Origin: Actinomadura sp. DC4
GTDB lineage: Bacteria; Actinomycetota; Actinomycetes; Streptosporangiales; Streptosporangiaceae
DNA length: 64,000 bases
Reading direction: 5' to 3'
Assembly (NCBI RefSeq): GCF_030406325.1
Contig: NZ_JAUEQY010000019.1
Coordinates: 124,001 to 188,000 of the forward strand
Shown here piece after piece: positions 1 to 8,326 of the stretch (position 1 is its first letter; the number at the start of each line of letters is the position of its first letter). Made by a program: the position numbers and the translations under genes. The notes under the pieces were generated by a model. That model was given only the letters and a program-made list of their open reading frames with translations, searched no databases and had not been told where the DNA came from.

Positions 1-282
1 CACCGTGCCGAGCATGCCCATGTAGTCGCCACGGGCGCGATCCATGCCGCGGGCGGACATCTGCGCGCCGCGGAACATGTTCCCGCCGCCGCAGACCACG
101 GCGACCTGAACTCCCTCACGGGTGACCTCGGCGACCGCCTTGGCGATGTGCTGCACGATCGACGGGTCGATGCCGAGGCCTCCACCGCCGGCGAACGCCT
201 CGCCGGACAGTTTGAGAAGCACTCGCTTCCAGCCATGAGACGACGGAGCCGCCGTCGTGTCGGTGGGTTCCTTCTCCTGCAC
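1..282 (-). CDS. pyrH: UMP kinase, N-terminal part (cut by window edge)
   Basis: UMP kinase makes UDP from UMP and ATP in cytosolic pyrimidine synthesis. The 94 codons present read from a GTG at 282, preceded by GGAG at a normal distance. An Ala/Thr-rich lead is followed by the amino-acid-kinase phosphate loop KLSGEAFAG, then [13 protein letters not shown] and [13 protein letters not shown], all typical of PyrH. The C-terminal two thirds lies outside the window. It follows tsf by 37 bases on the same strand, in the conserved order rpsB-tsf-pyrH. Identity is secure; the start is inferred from the ribosome binding site. Confidence 0.93.
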   Translation of the reverse strand, partial: MQEKEPTDTTAAPSSHGWKRVLLKLSGEAFAGGGGLGIDPSIVQHIAKAVAEVTREGVQVAVVCGGGNMFRGAQMSARGMDRARGDYMGMLGTV

Positions 283-319
283 GGCGGCGGCTCCTTCGAT
301 ACTCGTGATCTGCTCGGCC

Positions 320-1156
320 TCAGGCCTGTCCGACCTTGAAGCGGGCGAAGCGCTTGACGCTGACGCCGGCCTCTTGGAGGACCTTCGCGATCGTCTTCTT
401 GGGGTCCTTCACGAACGGCTGCTCGAGCAGGACGAAGTCCTTGAAGTAGGACCGTACCCGGCCTTCGACGATCTTCGGGATCGCCTGCTCCGGCTTGCCC
501 TCGTCGCGCGTGATCTGCTCGGCGAGAGCCCGCTCCTTGGCGACGATGTCGGCCGGGACGTCGTCGTTGCTGAGGTACTTCGGCGCCATCGCGGCGATCT
601 GCTGCGCGACGTCCTTGGCGACCTCGGCGTTCTCGGTGTCCAGCTCGACCAGGACGCCGGTGGTCGGCGGCAGGGACGGGTCGGACTTGTGAAGGTAGCT
701 GGCCACGAAGGTGCCCGTGAAGTGGGCGAAGCGGCGCAGCTCGAGCTTCTCACCGATCTTGGCACTGTTGTTGTCGATCAGCTGCTGAACCGTTGTACCC
801 GGCTCGATCTCCGCGCCGAGCAGCGCCGGAACGTCGGCCGCGCCGCTGCCCGCGGCGAACTCGGCGATCCGGTTGGCGAGCTCGATGAACTGCTCGTTCT
901 TGGCGACGAAGTCGGTCTCGCAGTTGAGCTCGAGCAGGGTGCCGTCGCCGGAGCCCTTGAAGTGCTCGGCGACCAGGCCGTTGGCCGCCGTACGCTCCGC
1001 GCGTTTGCCGACGTCCTTGGCACCCTTGAGACGCAGAAGCTCGACGGCCTTGTCGAAGTCGCCCTCTGCCTCTTCGAGGGCCTTCTTACAGGCCATCATC
1101 CCGGAGCCGGTGAGCTCGCGGAGCCGCTTGACGTCGGCGGCGGTGGTGTTCGCCAT
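320..1156 (-). CDS. tsf: Translation elongation factor Ts
   Basis: EF-Ts is the nucleotide exchange factor that recycles EF-Tu-GDP in the cytoplasm. The 278-residue product has the N-terminal UBA-like region (about residues 3-40, with [15 protein letters not shown]) and the EF-Tu contact signature [10 protein letters not shown] at residues 81-90, followed by the core domain. Length is normal for actinobacteria. The start is ATG at 1156. It lies 33 bases after rpsB and probably shares its transcript. Confidence 0.97.
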   Translation of the reverse strand: MANTTAADVKRLRELTGSGMMACKKALEEAEGDFDKAVELLRLKGAKDVGKRAERTAANGLVAEHFKGSGDGTLLELNCETDFVAKNEQFIELANRIAEFAAGSGAADVPALLGAEIEPGTTVQQLIDNNSAKIGEKLELRRFAHFTGTFVASYLHKSDPSLPPTTGVLVELDTENAEVAKDVAQQIAAMAPKYLSNDDVPADIVAKERALAEQITRDEGKPEQAIPKIVEGRVRSYFKDFVLLEQPFVKDPKKTIAKVLQEAGVSVKRFARFKVGQA

Positions 1157-1189
1157 TGTGGTCGTGTCTCTCTCGTCGATCGTCGGTCG

Positions 1190-2179
1190 TCAGGCTTCCT
1201 GAGCGGGCTGAGCCTCCGCGGTGGGGGCTTCCTCGGCCTCGGCCGCAGGCGCCTCGGGGGCCGCAGGGGCCTCGGCGGCCTCTTCGGCCGGTGCCTCTGC
1301 CTCAGCCGGCGTCTCGGCCGGTGCCTCGGTCGCCGGTGCCTCGGTCGCCGGTGCCTCGGTCGCCGTCGCCTCAGGGGCCGCGGCGTCGCCTTCGTCCTTC
1401 TTCTGCAGCAGCTCGCGCTCCCACTCGGCCAGCGGCTCCTCGGCGCCGACGGCGGCGGGCTTCTCGTCACCGGAGGTGGAGGCGCCCGCGCGGGAGATCA
1501 GGCCGTCCGCCACGGCGTCGGCCACGACGCGGGTGAGCAGGCTGACGCTGCGGATGGCGTCGTCGTTGCCCGGGATCGGGTAGTCGACCTCGTCGGGGTC
1601 ACAGTTGGTGTCGAGGATCGCGACGACCGGGATGCCCAGCTTGCGCGCCTCGTTGACCGCGATGTGCTCCTTCTTGGTGTCACAGATCCACACCGCGCTG
1701 GGCACGCGCGCCATGTCACGGATACCGCCGAGGGTGCGCTCGAGCTTGTCCTTCTCACGCTTGCGCATGAGAAGCTCCTTCTTGGTGAGGCCCGAACCCG
1801 CGACGTCGTCGTAGTCGAGCTCCTCCAGCTCCTTGAGCCGCGTCAGGCGCTTGTGCACCGTGGAGAAGTTGGTGAGCATGCCACCCAGCCAGCGCTGGTT
1901 GACGAACGGCATGCCGACGCGCAGCGCCTGCTCGTTGATCGACTCCTGCGCCTGCTTCTTCGTGCCGACGAACAGGATCGTGCCGCCGTGGGCGACCGTC
2001 TCCTTGATGAAGTCGTACGCGCGGTCGATGTAGGACAGCGACTGCTGCAGGTCGATGATGTAGATGCCGTTGCGCTCGGTGAAGATGAAGCGCTTCATCT
2101 TCGGGTTCCAGCGCCGGGTCTGATGCCCGAAATGCACGCCGCTCTCGAGGAGCTGCTTCATGGTGACGACGGGTGCCAT
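1190..2179 (-). CDS. rpsB: 30S ribosomal protein S2 with a long Ala/Glu/Pro tail
   Basis: S2 binds the 30S subunit between head and body. The 329-residue product starts at ATG 2179, with CAGGAG 11 bases upstream; a longer open frame to 2290 has no support. The body is canonical ([21 protein letters not shown] near the N-terminus, FVGTKKQAQ in the middle). The last 80 or so residues are a low-complexity tail rich in Ala, Glu and Pro, including three near-identical ATEAP units from a 15-bp tandem repeat around 1315-1370. Acidic S2 tails occur in other actinomycetes. It heads the rpsB-tsf-pyrH operon. Confidence 0.96.
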   Translation of the reverse strand: MAPVVTMKQLLESGVHFGHQTRRWNPKMKRFIFTERNGIYIIDLQQSLSYIDRAYDFIKETVAHGGTILFVGTKKQAQESINEQALRVGMPFVNQRWLGGMLTNFSTVHKRLTRLKELEELDYDDVAGSGLTKKELLMRKREKDKLERTLGGIRDMARVPSAVWICDTKKEHIAVNEARKLGIPVVAILDTNCDPDEVDYPIPGNDDAIRSVSLLTRVVADAVADGLISRAGASTSGDEKPAAVGAEEPLAEWERELLQKKDEGDAAAPEATATEAPATEAPATEAPAETPAEAEAPAEEAAEAPAAPEAPAAEAEEAPTAEAQPAQEA

Positions 2180-2335
2180 TGCCCGTGTTCTCCTGTCCGG
2201 CCCAGTTGCTCGTGGGCCATGTCTCGGTTGTTCTGCGCCCGTGCGTGCCCCTCCCGCAGCTGCTGCCACGGACCGAGAGAGCCGCCCCATCGTTCACCGA
2301 TGACCGGCGGGCGCGTGAATTCGGTCGTCCGACCG

Positions 2336-2366
2336 TTCAGTCAGTGTACCGGCGGTACCGGGTCGT
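2336..2366 (-). promoter_or_regulatory. Possible rpsB promoter
   Basis: On the minus strand a TACACT hexamer (2348-2343) matches an actinobacterial -10 box, with TTCCAC about 19 bases upstream. Transcription would start near 2336, giving a leader of about 157 bases before rpsB. The call rests only on hexamer resemblance. Confidence 0.3.
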
Positions 2367-2394
2367 CGTGGAATCCGCATGATTCATCGCCGGG

Positions 2395-2403
2395 TTATCC
2401 ACA
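2395..2403 (+). promoter_or_regulatory. Perfect DnaA-box match (TTATCCACA)
   Basis: The nonamer TTATCCACA equals the classical DnaA box. It lies in the divergent region between rpsB and the M23 gene. A second perfect copy in the same orientation lies at 4743-4751. In 70% GC DNA such AT-rich nonamers are rare by chance. It could be a DnaA titration or regulatory site; no origin features surround it. Confidence 0.4.
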
Positions 2404-2454
2404 TTCTGTAACTCCGGCCTGGCCCGCTCCCGGCCCGGGCAAGACCCTTGTTCC

Positions 2455-2994
2455 ATGACATGGATCGGGATGATCGCCCTGGTGACGGCCCTGTTTCCCG
2501 TCTCGGGGACGGAGTGGCGGTGGCCGTTACGACCGGCGCCGGAGGTTCTGCGCGGCTTCGATCCGCCGGCCCATCCGTGGGAGGCGGGCCACCGTGGCGT
2601 GGATCTCGCGGCGTCGCCGGGCCAGCGGGTATACGCGGCCGGTCCTGGCCGGGTGGGCTTCGCCCACGATCTGGCGGGCCGCGGGGTGGTGACGGTCGAC
2701 CATGGACGCTTACGGACGACCTACCTTCCCGTACGCCCGTCGGTGCGCCCTGGGCAGGTCGTACGGGCGGGGTCCCGGCTCGGCGTCGTGGAGAGCGTCC
2801 TGGGCCACTGCGGCCAGTCGCCGTGCCTGCACTGGGGCCTGCGTGAGGGAGTCGTCTACCTCGACCCGCTGACGCTGGTGGGCCGGGCCCCGGTACGCCT
2901 CCTGCCCTGGTGGGACGAGACCGGCGCCGGGCCGCCGACGATCGACCCGCCCGTCCCGTACGCCACCGGCACGTACGAGGCCGCCCCGCCTTGA
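2455..2994 (+). CDS. M23-family (LytM-like) peptidase domain protein
   Basis: The 179-residue product has a short hydrophobic N-terminus (residues 3-17) that could be a signal peptide, then an M23 metallopeptidase domain. The zinc-binding HRGVD (His46, Asp50), VDHG around His83 and the final LHWG (His126) are all present, so it could be a catalytically complete peptidoglycan endopeptidase. It is divergent from rpsB. In Mycobacterium tuberculosis an M23 protein (Rv2891) holds the same divergent position, so this is a conserved neighbour. Start is ATG 2455; an upstream ribosome binding site is not obvious. Confidence 0.85.
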   Translation: MTWIGMIALVTALFPVSGTEWRWPLRPAPEVLRGFDPPAHPWEAGHRGVDLAASPGQRVYAAGPGRVGFAHDLAGRGVVTVDHGRLRTTYLPVRPSVRPGQVVRAGSRLGVVESVLGHCGQSPCLHWGLREGVVYLDPLTLVGRAPVRLLPWWDETGAGPPTIDPPVPYATGTYEAAPP

Positions 2995-3405
2995 CATCTC
3001 ACCTCCGTCCGTCGCGCATTCCCCGGCCCGGTCTTGTACGCGACCGCGCTCTTTCAGGACGCGCCGGCCCAGGGTCGTGGGGGCGTGCTCGCCAGGTCGC
3101 CGGACACGCCCTCCATCCCCACTCCGGCTCGCGGCCCACCGGCTCACCGGTCGCGCCGCGAGCCGGTGACCGGCCGGATCGCCGACGAACGGCCCAGGCC
3201 GGACTCCTCGGCCGACGGGCCGGCGACCGCGCCGGGCCCACCGCCGCCTTCCAGGCTCTCGATCACCTCTCATTTCCGTTCAATTCCGTCACCCGCCCCC
3301 CGACCACGCGAGTCGTTCGAGGCGTTGGGAGCAAAGGCGTCAAGTTGCCTTTGTCCGACGGCGTTCCCGCCCTTGCCCGGCCGTCGGCGACGTACCCTGC
3401 GTGAT
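2995..3405. other. Intergenic stretch between M23 gene and rnhB
   Basis: These 411 bases hold no convincing gene. An open frame continuous with rnhB runs through it from 3034 but encodes Pro/Arg-rich sequence without any family resemblance. It marks one edge of the block rnhB-dprA that is inverted relative to M. tuberculosis, so a rearrangement junction may lie here. No repeat was seen. Confidence 0.5.
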
Positions 3406-4194
3406 GTGCACATCGATGTCCGGGCCTACCGCCCTCGCGGTCTCACTCCCCGGCGCGACGCCGGGCTGTACGCCTATGAGCGGGTGCTCGAACGTGCCGG
3501 CCTCGGGCCTGTCGCGGGGGTGGACGAGGCCGGACGGGGTGCGTGTGCCGGGCCGCTCGTGGTCGCCGCCGTCGTGCTCCCGCCGGACCGGCGCGCGCGT
3601 ATCGAGGGCCTGGCCGATTCGAAGCTTCTGACCCCCGCCCGGCGGGAACGCCTCTATGCCGAGATCACGGCATCGGCGACGGCATGGAGCGCGCTGATCG
3701 TGTCGAGAGAGGAGATCGACCGCATCGGCCTGCACCGCTGCAACATCGCGGGAATGCGCAGGGCACTGGCCGGCTTGAACATGGTCCCCGGATATGTCCT
3801 CACCGACGGCTTCCGGGTTCCGGGCCTGGTCGTGCCGGGCCTGCCGGTGCCCAAGGGCGACCGGGTGGCCGCATGCGTGGCCGCCGCCTCGATCGTCGCG
3901 AAGGTCACCCGAGACCGGATCATGGTCGACCTGCACGAGCGGTATCCGGACTACGGCTTCGCCGTGCACAAGGGGTACGTGACACGGGCGCACGCGGCGG
4001 CGCTGCGAGAACATGGCCCGTGCCCCGAACACCGCCTTTCGTTCATCAACGTGGCACGCGCGGCGGACGGAGGCGCCGGGGAAGCGACCGTGGTGGCGGG
4101 AACCACGGAGGAAAAGGATGCTCCGGTCACTGGGGAAACCGACTGGGACGCGTCAGAGTATGAGAAGACCGCCGGCCGGGCGGACGTCGCCTGA
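3406..4194 (+). CDS. rnhB: Ribonuclease HII
   Basis: RNase HII removes ribonucleotides from RNA-DNA hybrids. The product (262 residues from GTG 3406) has the active-site signature [21 protein letters not shown] (Asp40, Glu41), the LADSKLL motif, TDGF with another catalytic Asp, and VTRDRIM. The last 40 or so residues form an acidic extension beyond the usual end. The GTG at 3406 was chosen because the family resemblance begins there; no good ribosome binding site precedes it, so it may be leaderless or start elsewhere. It lies 27 bases before the DUF2469 gene. Confidence 0.93.
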   Translation: MHIDVRAYRPRGLTPRRDAGLYAYERVLERAGLGPVAGVDEAGRGACAGPLVVAAVVLPPDRRARIEGLADSKLLTPARRERLYAEITASATAWSALIVSREEIDRIGLHRCNIAGMRRALAGLNMVPGYVLTDGFRVPGLVVPGLPVPKGDRVAACVAAASIVAKVTRDRIMVDLHERYPDYGFAVHKGYVTRAHAAALREHGPCPEHRLSFINVARAADGGAGEATVVAGTTEEKDAPVTGETDWDASEYEKTAGRADVA

Positions 4195-4221
4195 GCCGGT
4201 AGTACGGGGAGGAAACGGCCC

Positions 4222-4533
4222 ATGAGCGCAGAGGATCTCGAGAAGTACGAGACCGAGATGGAGCTCCAGCTCTATCGCGAATACCGTGACGTCGTCGGCC
4301 TGTTCGCCTATGTCGTCGAGACCGAGCGCCGGTTCTACCTGACCAACACGGTCGACCTGCAGGTACGGAGCACCGACAACGGCGAGGTCTTCTTCGAGGT
4401 GACGATGCAGGACGCATGGGTCTGGGACATGTACCGCCCTGCGCGCTTCGTGAAAAGCGTCCGCGTCGTCACGTTCAAAGACGTCAACGTCGAAGAACTC
4501 GCCAAGAGCGATCTCGAACTTCCCGAGAACTGA
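4222..4533 (+). CDS. DUF2469 family protein
   Basis: A 103-residue acidic cytosolic protein of the actinobacterial DUF2469 family. It starts MSAEDLEKYETEMELQLYRE and contains the conserved DAWVWDMYRPARFVKSVRV stretch. Function is unknown. In actinobacteria, including M. tuberculosis Rv2901c, it always follows rnhB, as here. The start ATG at 4222 has GGGGAGGAA at a good distance. A hairpin terminator follows at 4567-4597. Confidence 0.92.
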   Translation: MSAEDLEKYETEMELQLYREYRDVVGLFAYVVETERRFYLTNTVDLQVRSTDNGEVFFEVTMQDAWVWDMYRPARFVKSVRVVTFKDVNVEELAKSDLELPEN

Positions 4534-4566
4534 CACCAGGTCACATAGCCGAGCACATCCGTACCT

Positions 4567-4597
4567 AGGTGGTGGACACTTCCGCCACCTGAATTTT
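4567..4597 (+). terminator. Hairpin terminator after DUF2469
   Basis: AGGTGGTGG (4567-4575) pairs with CCGCCACCT (4582-4590) around a six-base loop, including one G-U pair, and is followed by GAATTTTC. This is a good intrinsic terminator that ends the rnhB-DUF2469 unit before yraN. Confidence 0.65.
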
Positions 4598-4742
4598 CAT
4601 CGTCACGTGGACTGCGGATTGCTGTCCGCGCGCCCCGGGTGATGCGGCGGTGCCCCTTGCCGTTCTACGCGTAGTACGAGCAGGCCCAGTGAGCGGGGCC
4701 ATCCGTCTTGATCGGCGCACGGCGTACGGCGTAGGACCGGAG

Positions 4743-4751
4743 TTATCCACA
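4743..4751 (+). promoter_or_regulatory. Second perfect DnaA-box match (TTATCCACA)
   Basis: This exact TTATCCACA lies 64 bases before the yraN start, in the same orientation as the copy at 2395-2403, 2.35 kb away. A role in controlling the yraN-comM genes or in DnaA titration is possible but unproven. Confidence 0.4.
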
Positions 4752-4814
4752 GAACGTCGCTCTACTACCACGATCCGTGATCTTCCGGCACCTTCGACTT
4801 CGGAGGTGAGGCGC

Positions 4815-5171
4815 ATGCGCGCGAAGGACGTGCTCGGGCGACGTGGTGAGGATGCCGCTGCGAGCCATCTGGCCGGTCTCGGCTGGACGATCATCGAACG
4901 CAACTGGCGTTGTCCAGAGGGCGAGCTCGACATCGTGGCCCGCGACGGATCCAGCATCGTCGTGTGCGAGGTGAAGACGCGATCCAGCGTCGAGTACGGC
5001 GCTCCGGTCGAGGCCGTCACGCCCACGAAGGCCGCCCGGTTACACCGGCTCGCCGCCCGATGGCTGGCCGCCCGCGGCGTCGGCCACGTTCCCGTCCGCG
5101 TCGACGTCATCGGGCTCGTGGCCGACGACTCCGGGCGGTTCAGCATCGATCACCTCAAGGGAGTGAGCTGA
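4815..5171 (+). CDS. YraN family (UPF0102) nuclease-like protein
   Basis: A 118-residue member of the YraN family, which has an endonuclease-like fold. RRGEDAAASHLAGLGWTIIERNWR opens the domain, and GELDIVARDG followed by VCEVKTRSS gives the E-x-D...E-V-K triad of the restriction-endonuclease core. A role in DNA processing is assumed for the family, not proven. The start ATG 4815 has an excellent GGAGGTGAG five bases upstream. Its stop is two bases before comM, so they are cotranscribed. Confidence 0.9.
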   Translation: MRAKDVLGRRGEDAAASHLAGLGWTIIERNWRCPEGELDIVARDGSSIVVCEVKTRSSVEYGAPVEAVTPTKAARLHRLAARWLAARGVGHVPVRVDVIGLVADDSGRFSIDHLKGVS

Positions 5172-5173
5172 CG

Positions 5174-6736
5174 ATGGCCCTCGCCCGCACCAGAGCCGTG
5201 GCCCTCCTCGGCGTCGACGGGCAGATCGTCGACGTCGAGGCCGCGATCACCAATGGGGTGCCCGGCCTGCATCTCGTCGGCCTCCCCGACACCGCCCTCA
5301 GCGAGGCCCGCGACCGCGTACGTGCGGCGATCTTCAACAGTGGTGAGGTTTGGCCCAATCGCCACGTGACCGTGAGCCTTTTCCCGGCCAGCTTGCCCAA
5401 GCGCGGCAGCGGATTTGATCTTGCGATATCAATCGCGGTGCTCGGCGCGAGTGAGGTCCTGCCCCCGGATGCCTGCGCAGGCCAGGTGATGATCGGCGAG
5501 TTGGGCCTCGACGGCCGGATCCGCCCCGTCTCCGGAGTACTGCCGGCGGTGCTGGCCGCCGCTGACAGCGGCGCGGAGACGGTGATCGTTGCGAGCGGCA
5601 ACGCCGCCGAGGCGTCGCTCGTCCCCGGCGTACGGGTGATCGGCGTCCCCTCGCTACGCGCCCTGCTCGCTCGCCTACGCGACCTGCCTCCGCCGCAGGA
5701 GGCGGACGAGGGGACCGCCGCGGCGGCCGGCCCCGCGTCCCACTCCGACGGACTGGCCAGCCGCTCCCGTGCCCGGCGCGGCGAACTCGATCTGGCCGAC
5801 GTACGCGGCCAGGCCGAGGGCCGCAAGATCCTCGAGATCAGCGCGGCCGGAGGACACCACGTCTGCTTCATGGGCCCACCGGGCTGCGGCAAGACCATGC
5901 TCGCCGAACGCCTCCCCACGCTGCTTCCGGACCTGGATCGCGGCGCGGCCCTGGAGGTCTCCGCGATCCACTCGGTCGCCGGCACCCTCCCGGCCGGTCA
6001 GCCCTTGATCACCCGACCCCCGTTCCAGGCCCCTCACCACACCGCCTCACGCGCGGCACTGGTCGGCGGCGGCAGCGCGCGGATGATCCAGCCGGGCGCC
6101 GCGTCGTTGGCGCACCGGGGCATCCTGTTCCTGGACGAGAGCCCGGAGTTCGCCGGCGGAGTCCTGGACGGCTTACGCCAGCCGTTGGAGGAGGGCGAGG
6201 TCGTGATCGCACGCTCCGGCGCGACGGCGCGCTTCCCAGCGAGGTTCACGATGCTGCTGGCGGCCAACCCGTGCCCGTGCGCCGCCCCGAAGACCCGCGA
6301 CTGCAGCTGCGCACCATCCGTACGACGCCGCTACCTCGCGCGCCTTTCCGGTCCCCTGCTCGACAGAGTCGACCTCAAATCCCGACTGAAGGAGGTGACC
6401 CGTGCCGAGCTCCGCTACGACCTGGAGCTGGCCGAGTCCAGCAAGGTCGTCGCCGAACGCGTCCTCACCGCTAGAGAACGCACCCGCGCCCGCCTGGCGG
6501 ACACCCCATGGCGCACCAACGCGGAGATCCCCGGCCGAGAGCTACGCCGCCGCTTCGCGCCCCAGCCGCGGGCGTTGGCCACCCTCGACCGCCCTCTGGC
6601 CGACGGCCGCCTCAGCGCCCGAGGCCTCGACAGAGTGGTCCGCGTCGCCTGGACCCTCACCGACCTCACCGGAAAGGAGAGACCCACCGCCGACGAGATC
6701 AACCAAGCCCTGGGCTTATGGGAGGGCCGCGCTTAG
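5174..6736 (+). CDS. comM: YifB/ComM family Mg-chelatase-like AAA ATPase
   Basis: A ComM-type AAA+ ATPase; in naturally competent bacteria ComM is a helicase aiding branch migration in transformation. The 520-residue product has the N-terminal Lon-protease-like ChlI domain (residues 1-170, HLVGLPDTALSEARDRVRAA), a charged linker, Walker A GPPGCGKT near residue 234, Walker B ILFLDE, and the Mg-chelatase C-terminal domain with a Cys-rich NPCPC...DCSC patch. The start ATG 5174 has GGGAG upstream. It normally sits directly before dprA; here 1.6 kb of repeats separates them. Confidence 0.94.
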   Translation: MALARTRAVALLGVDGQIVDVEAAITNGVPGLHLVGLPDTALSEARDRVRAAIFNSGEVWPNRHVTVSLFPASLPKRGSGFDLAISIAVLGASEVLPPDACAGQVMIGELGLDGRIRPVSGVLPAVLAAADSGAETVIVASGNAAEASLVPGVRVIGVPSLRALLARLRDLPPPQEADEGTAAAAGPASHSDGLASRSRARRGELDLADVRGQAEGRKILEISAAGGHHVCFMGPPGCGKTMLAERLPTLLPDLDRGAALEVSAIHSVAGTLPAGQPLITRPPFQAPHHTASRAALVGGGSARMIQPGAASLAHRGILFLDESPEFAGGVLDGLRQPLEEGEVVIARSGATARFPARFTMLLAANPCPCAAPKTRDCSCAPSVRRRYLARLSGPLLDRVDLKSRLKEVTRAELRYDLELAESSKVVAERVLTARERTRARLADTPWRTNAEIPGRELRRRFAPQPRALATLDRPLADGRLSARGLDRVVRVAWTLTDLTGKERPTADEINQALGLWEGRA

Positions 6737-7170
6737 AGCCCGCCTTGAGGTACCCGGCCGTGCCGGGCGGTGTCCAGATGGCGCCTCGCGAGGCGGAGGG
6801 AGGAGGCGGTCCAGTTTGGTTACCGGCTGAGGACAAAGCGGCGAGGTGCCGCCTGGGTGCCGCGCAGAGGGACAGCGCGCCTTCGAGGCAGGCTCCAGCC
6901 CAGCCGAACCGTGGCGGGTACGGCGCGCCAGTGGCCAGTTCGGGGGTGGTCGGAGCCTGGTCCGTATGACGGGCCCGATGTCAACGATGGAGCCGTGACA
7001 GCAACAGGTTCGGTGCCGGTGGCGGGCTGAGCGTTGATCTCGGACTCCGGCTGGTCGCGGTCGGCCCCTAACGACTGTCCGGCGCTCGTGATGGGTGCAG
7101 GCTCGCCGGGGGCTCCGAAGCCGCCTGAGATCGGCGTGGCGATCGCCCAAGGGCGGGGCGGTAACCCCTA

Positions 7171-7618
7171 CTGCGGCAGACGGATCCGGTCCCAGCGGGG
7201 TCCGGTGCCGAGGGGCAAGCTGGCATTGGTCGCAAACGCTGTCCTCCTTACGGGCAGGCCTCGTCCCGTCGACGAGCAGCCCCGCACTGCGGCAGACGGA
7301 TCCAGCCCCCACCTGGGTCTGGAGCCGACGGTGAGGCCGGCATCGGTCACAAGCGCCGTCCTCCCGACGGGCAGGCATTGTCCCGGCGGTGGACGGATCC
7401 GGTCCCACACGGTCCGAAGCCGATGGTCAAGCCGGCATCGGTCACAAACGCCGTCCTCCCGACGGGCAGATCTCGTCGCCGCGGCGGGCAGCCCCGCACT
7501 GCGGCAGATGGGTCCGGCCCCACGTGGGTGGGTCCGGTGGCGACGGTGGGACGGGCATCGGTGGCAAGCGCTGTCCTCTTGGCGGGCAGACCTCGTCCCT
7601 GCGACGAGCAGCCCCGCG
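7171..7618. repeat. Four degenerate ~115-bp tandem repeat units
   Basis: Units begin with CTGCGGCAGACGGATCC or a variant, run through GGCATCGGTCACAAACGC, then GTCCTCCCGACGGGCAG, and mostly end with CGAGCAGCCCCGCA. Unit bounds are 7171-7286, 7287-7383 (shorter, lacking the end segment), 7384-7498 and 7499-7618. Drift between units indicates an old array. Confidence 0.8.
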
Positions 7619-7696
7619 CTGCGGTACAGGTCTTGTCGTGCAGTGAGTGGCCCTGTCGTTGGGTGAGTGGCCCTGTCGTTGCAGCGAGTGGCTTTT

Positions 7697-7784
7697 CCGT
7701 GCGGTGGGCCGTCATCGTGCTCGCGGTAGGCAGGCATCGTCCGTGCGGTGGGCCGTCATCGTGCTCGCGGTAGGCAGGCATCGT
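7697..7784. repeat. Perfect 44-bp tandem duplication
   Basis: CCGTGCGGTGGGCCGTCATC starts a 44-base unit at 7697-7740 that is repeated without change at 7741-7784. A third partial unit begins at 7785 before diverging. The exact identity indicates a recent duplication inside the older array. Confidence 0.9.
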
Positions 7785-8040
7785 CCGTGCGGTGGGCAGG
7801 CGTTGTCCTTGCGGTGGGCAGGCTCTTGCGCTGCGGCGGGCGCCTTTGCCCTGCAGCAGACGCGGCTCGCTTCGCGGCGGGTGCGACGCCGAGTGGCGCG
7901 GCTGTGGCGGCTGCTGTCCTTGGGCTGCCCACCGCCTCTGGCCGCTTCACACCTGTCGCAACACGATGCCGGTCGCGAGTCCACGGGGACGGCTCACCTT
8001 CGCCGGTGGGCTCCGCGCCGTCACCGGTGGGCTCCGCGCC

Positions 8041-8139
8041 TTCGGCAGGGGCTCGAAAGCTTCGACGGGGGCTCGAGAGCTTCGACGGGGGTTGAGCGTA
8101 TCGGCGGGGGTTGAGCGTCTTCGGCGGCGCTCAGGGCAT
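8041..8139. repeat. Five tandem 19-20-bp units
   Basis: Successive units begin at 8041, 8061, 8081, 8101 and 8120 with TTCGRCGGGGG or a close variant. This is the end of the minisatellite region nearest dprA, about 190 bases before its start codon. Confidence 0.75.
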
Positions 8140-8326
8140 CCGGCGGCATGTGCTCTCGCCGGGGACCGTCGCCGATGGCTGCGGACTCGCCGAACGCCGG
8201 ACAAGGCCGGCCAGGCGCCTGGTCCGACCGTCCTGTTCCGGAGACGGCCGCGTGACCGGTCGCCGAGTCCTCGTCCCATGTCCCTACCGACACACCCCGC
8301 GCCAACGAACCGAGAAAGGCGAACTA

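Larger units (their letters stand above)
6737..8326. repeat. 1.6 kb minisatellite region between comM and dprA
   Basis: No recognisable gene is present; open frames on both strands are repeat translations. From about 7171 there are nested tandem repeats: four degenerate units of 97-120 bp (7171-7286, 7287-7383, 7384-7498, 7499-7618), then 20-bp units (7641-7700), an exact 44-bp duplication (7697-7740 and 7741-7784), 20-22-bp units (7789-7870), a 21-bp duplication (8003-8040) and five 19-20-bp units (8041-8139). Many units share a core like GGGCAGGCNTTGTCC. 6737-7170 and 8140-8326 show no repeat or gene, apart from the dprA leader. Confidence 0.8.

Noticed and set aside
257-2458. 733-codon open frame on the plus strand
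   Set aside because: It is antisense to tsf and rpsB and reads as their complement (Leu/Asp/Val-rich); the minus-strand genes are certain.
6716-7737. Overlapping minus-strand frames with repeated CDRCR/SVCRSAG-like segments, resembling a Cys-rich repeat protein
   Set aside because: The Cys pattern simply follows the DNA repeat period; there is no ribosome binding site, and opposite frames are equally open.
7171-7784. Possible CRISPR array
   Set aside because: Repeats are contiguous and degenerate with no unique spacers of constant length, and no cas genes are nearby.
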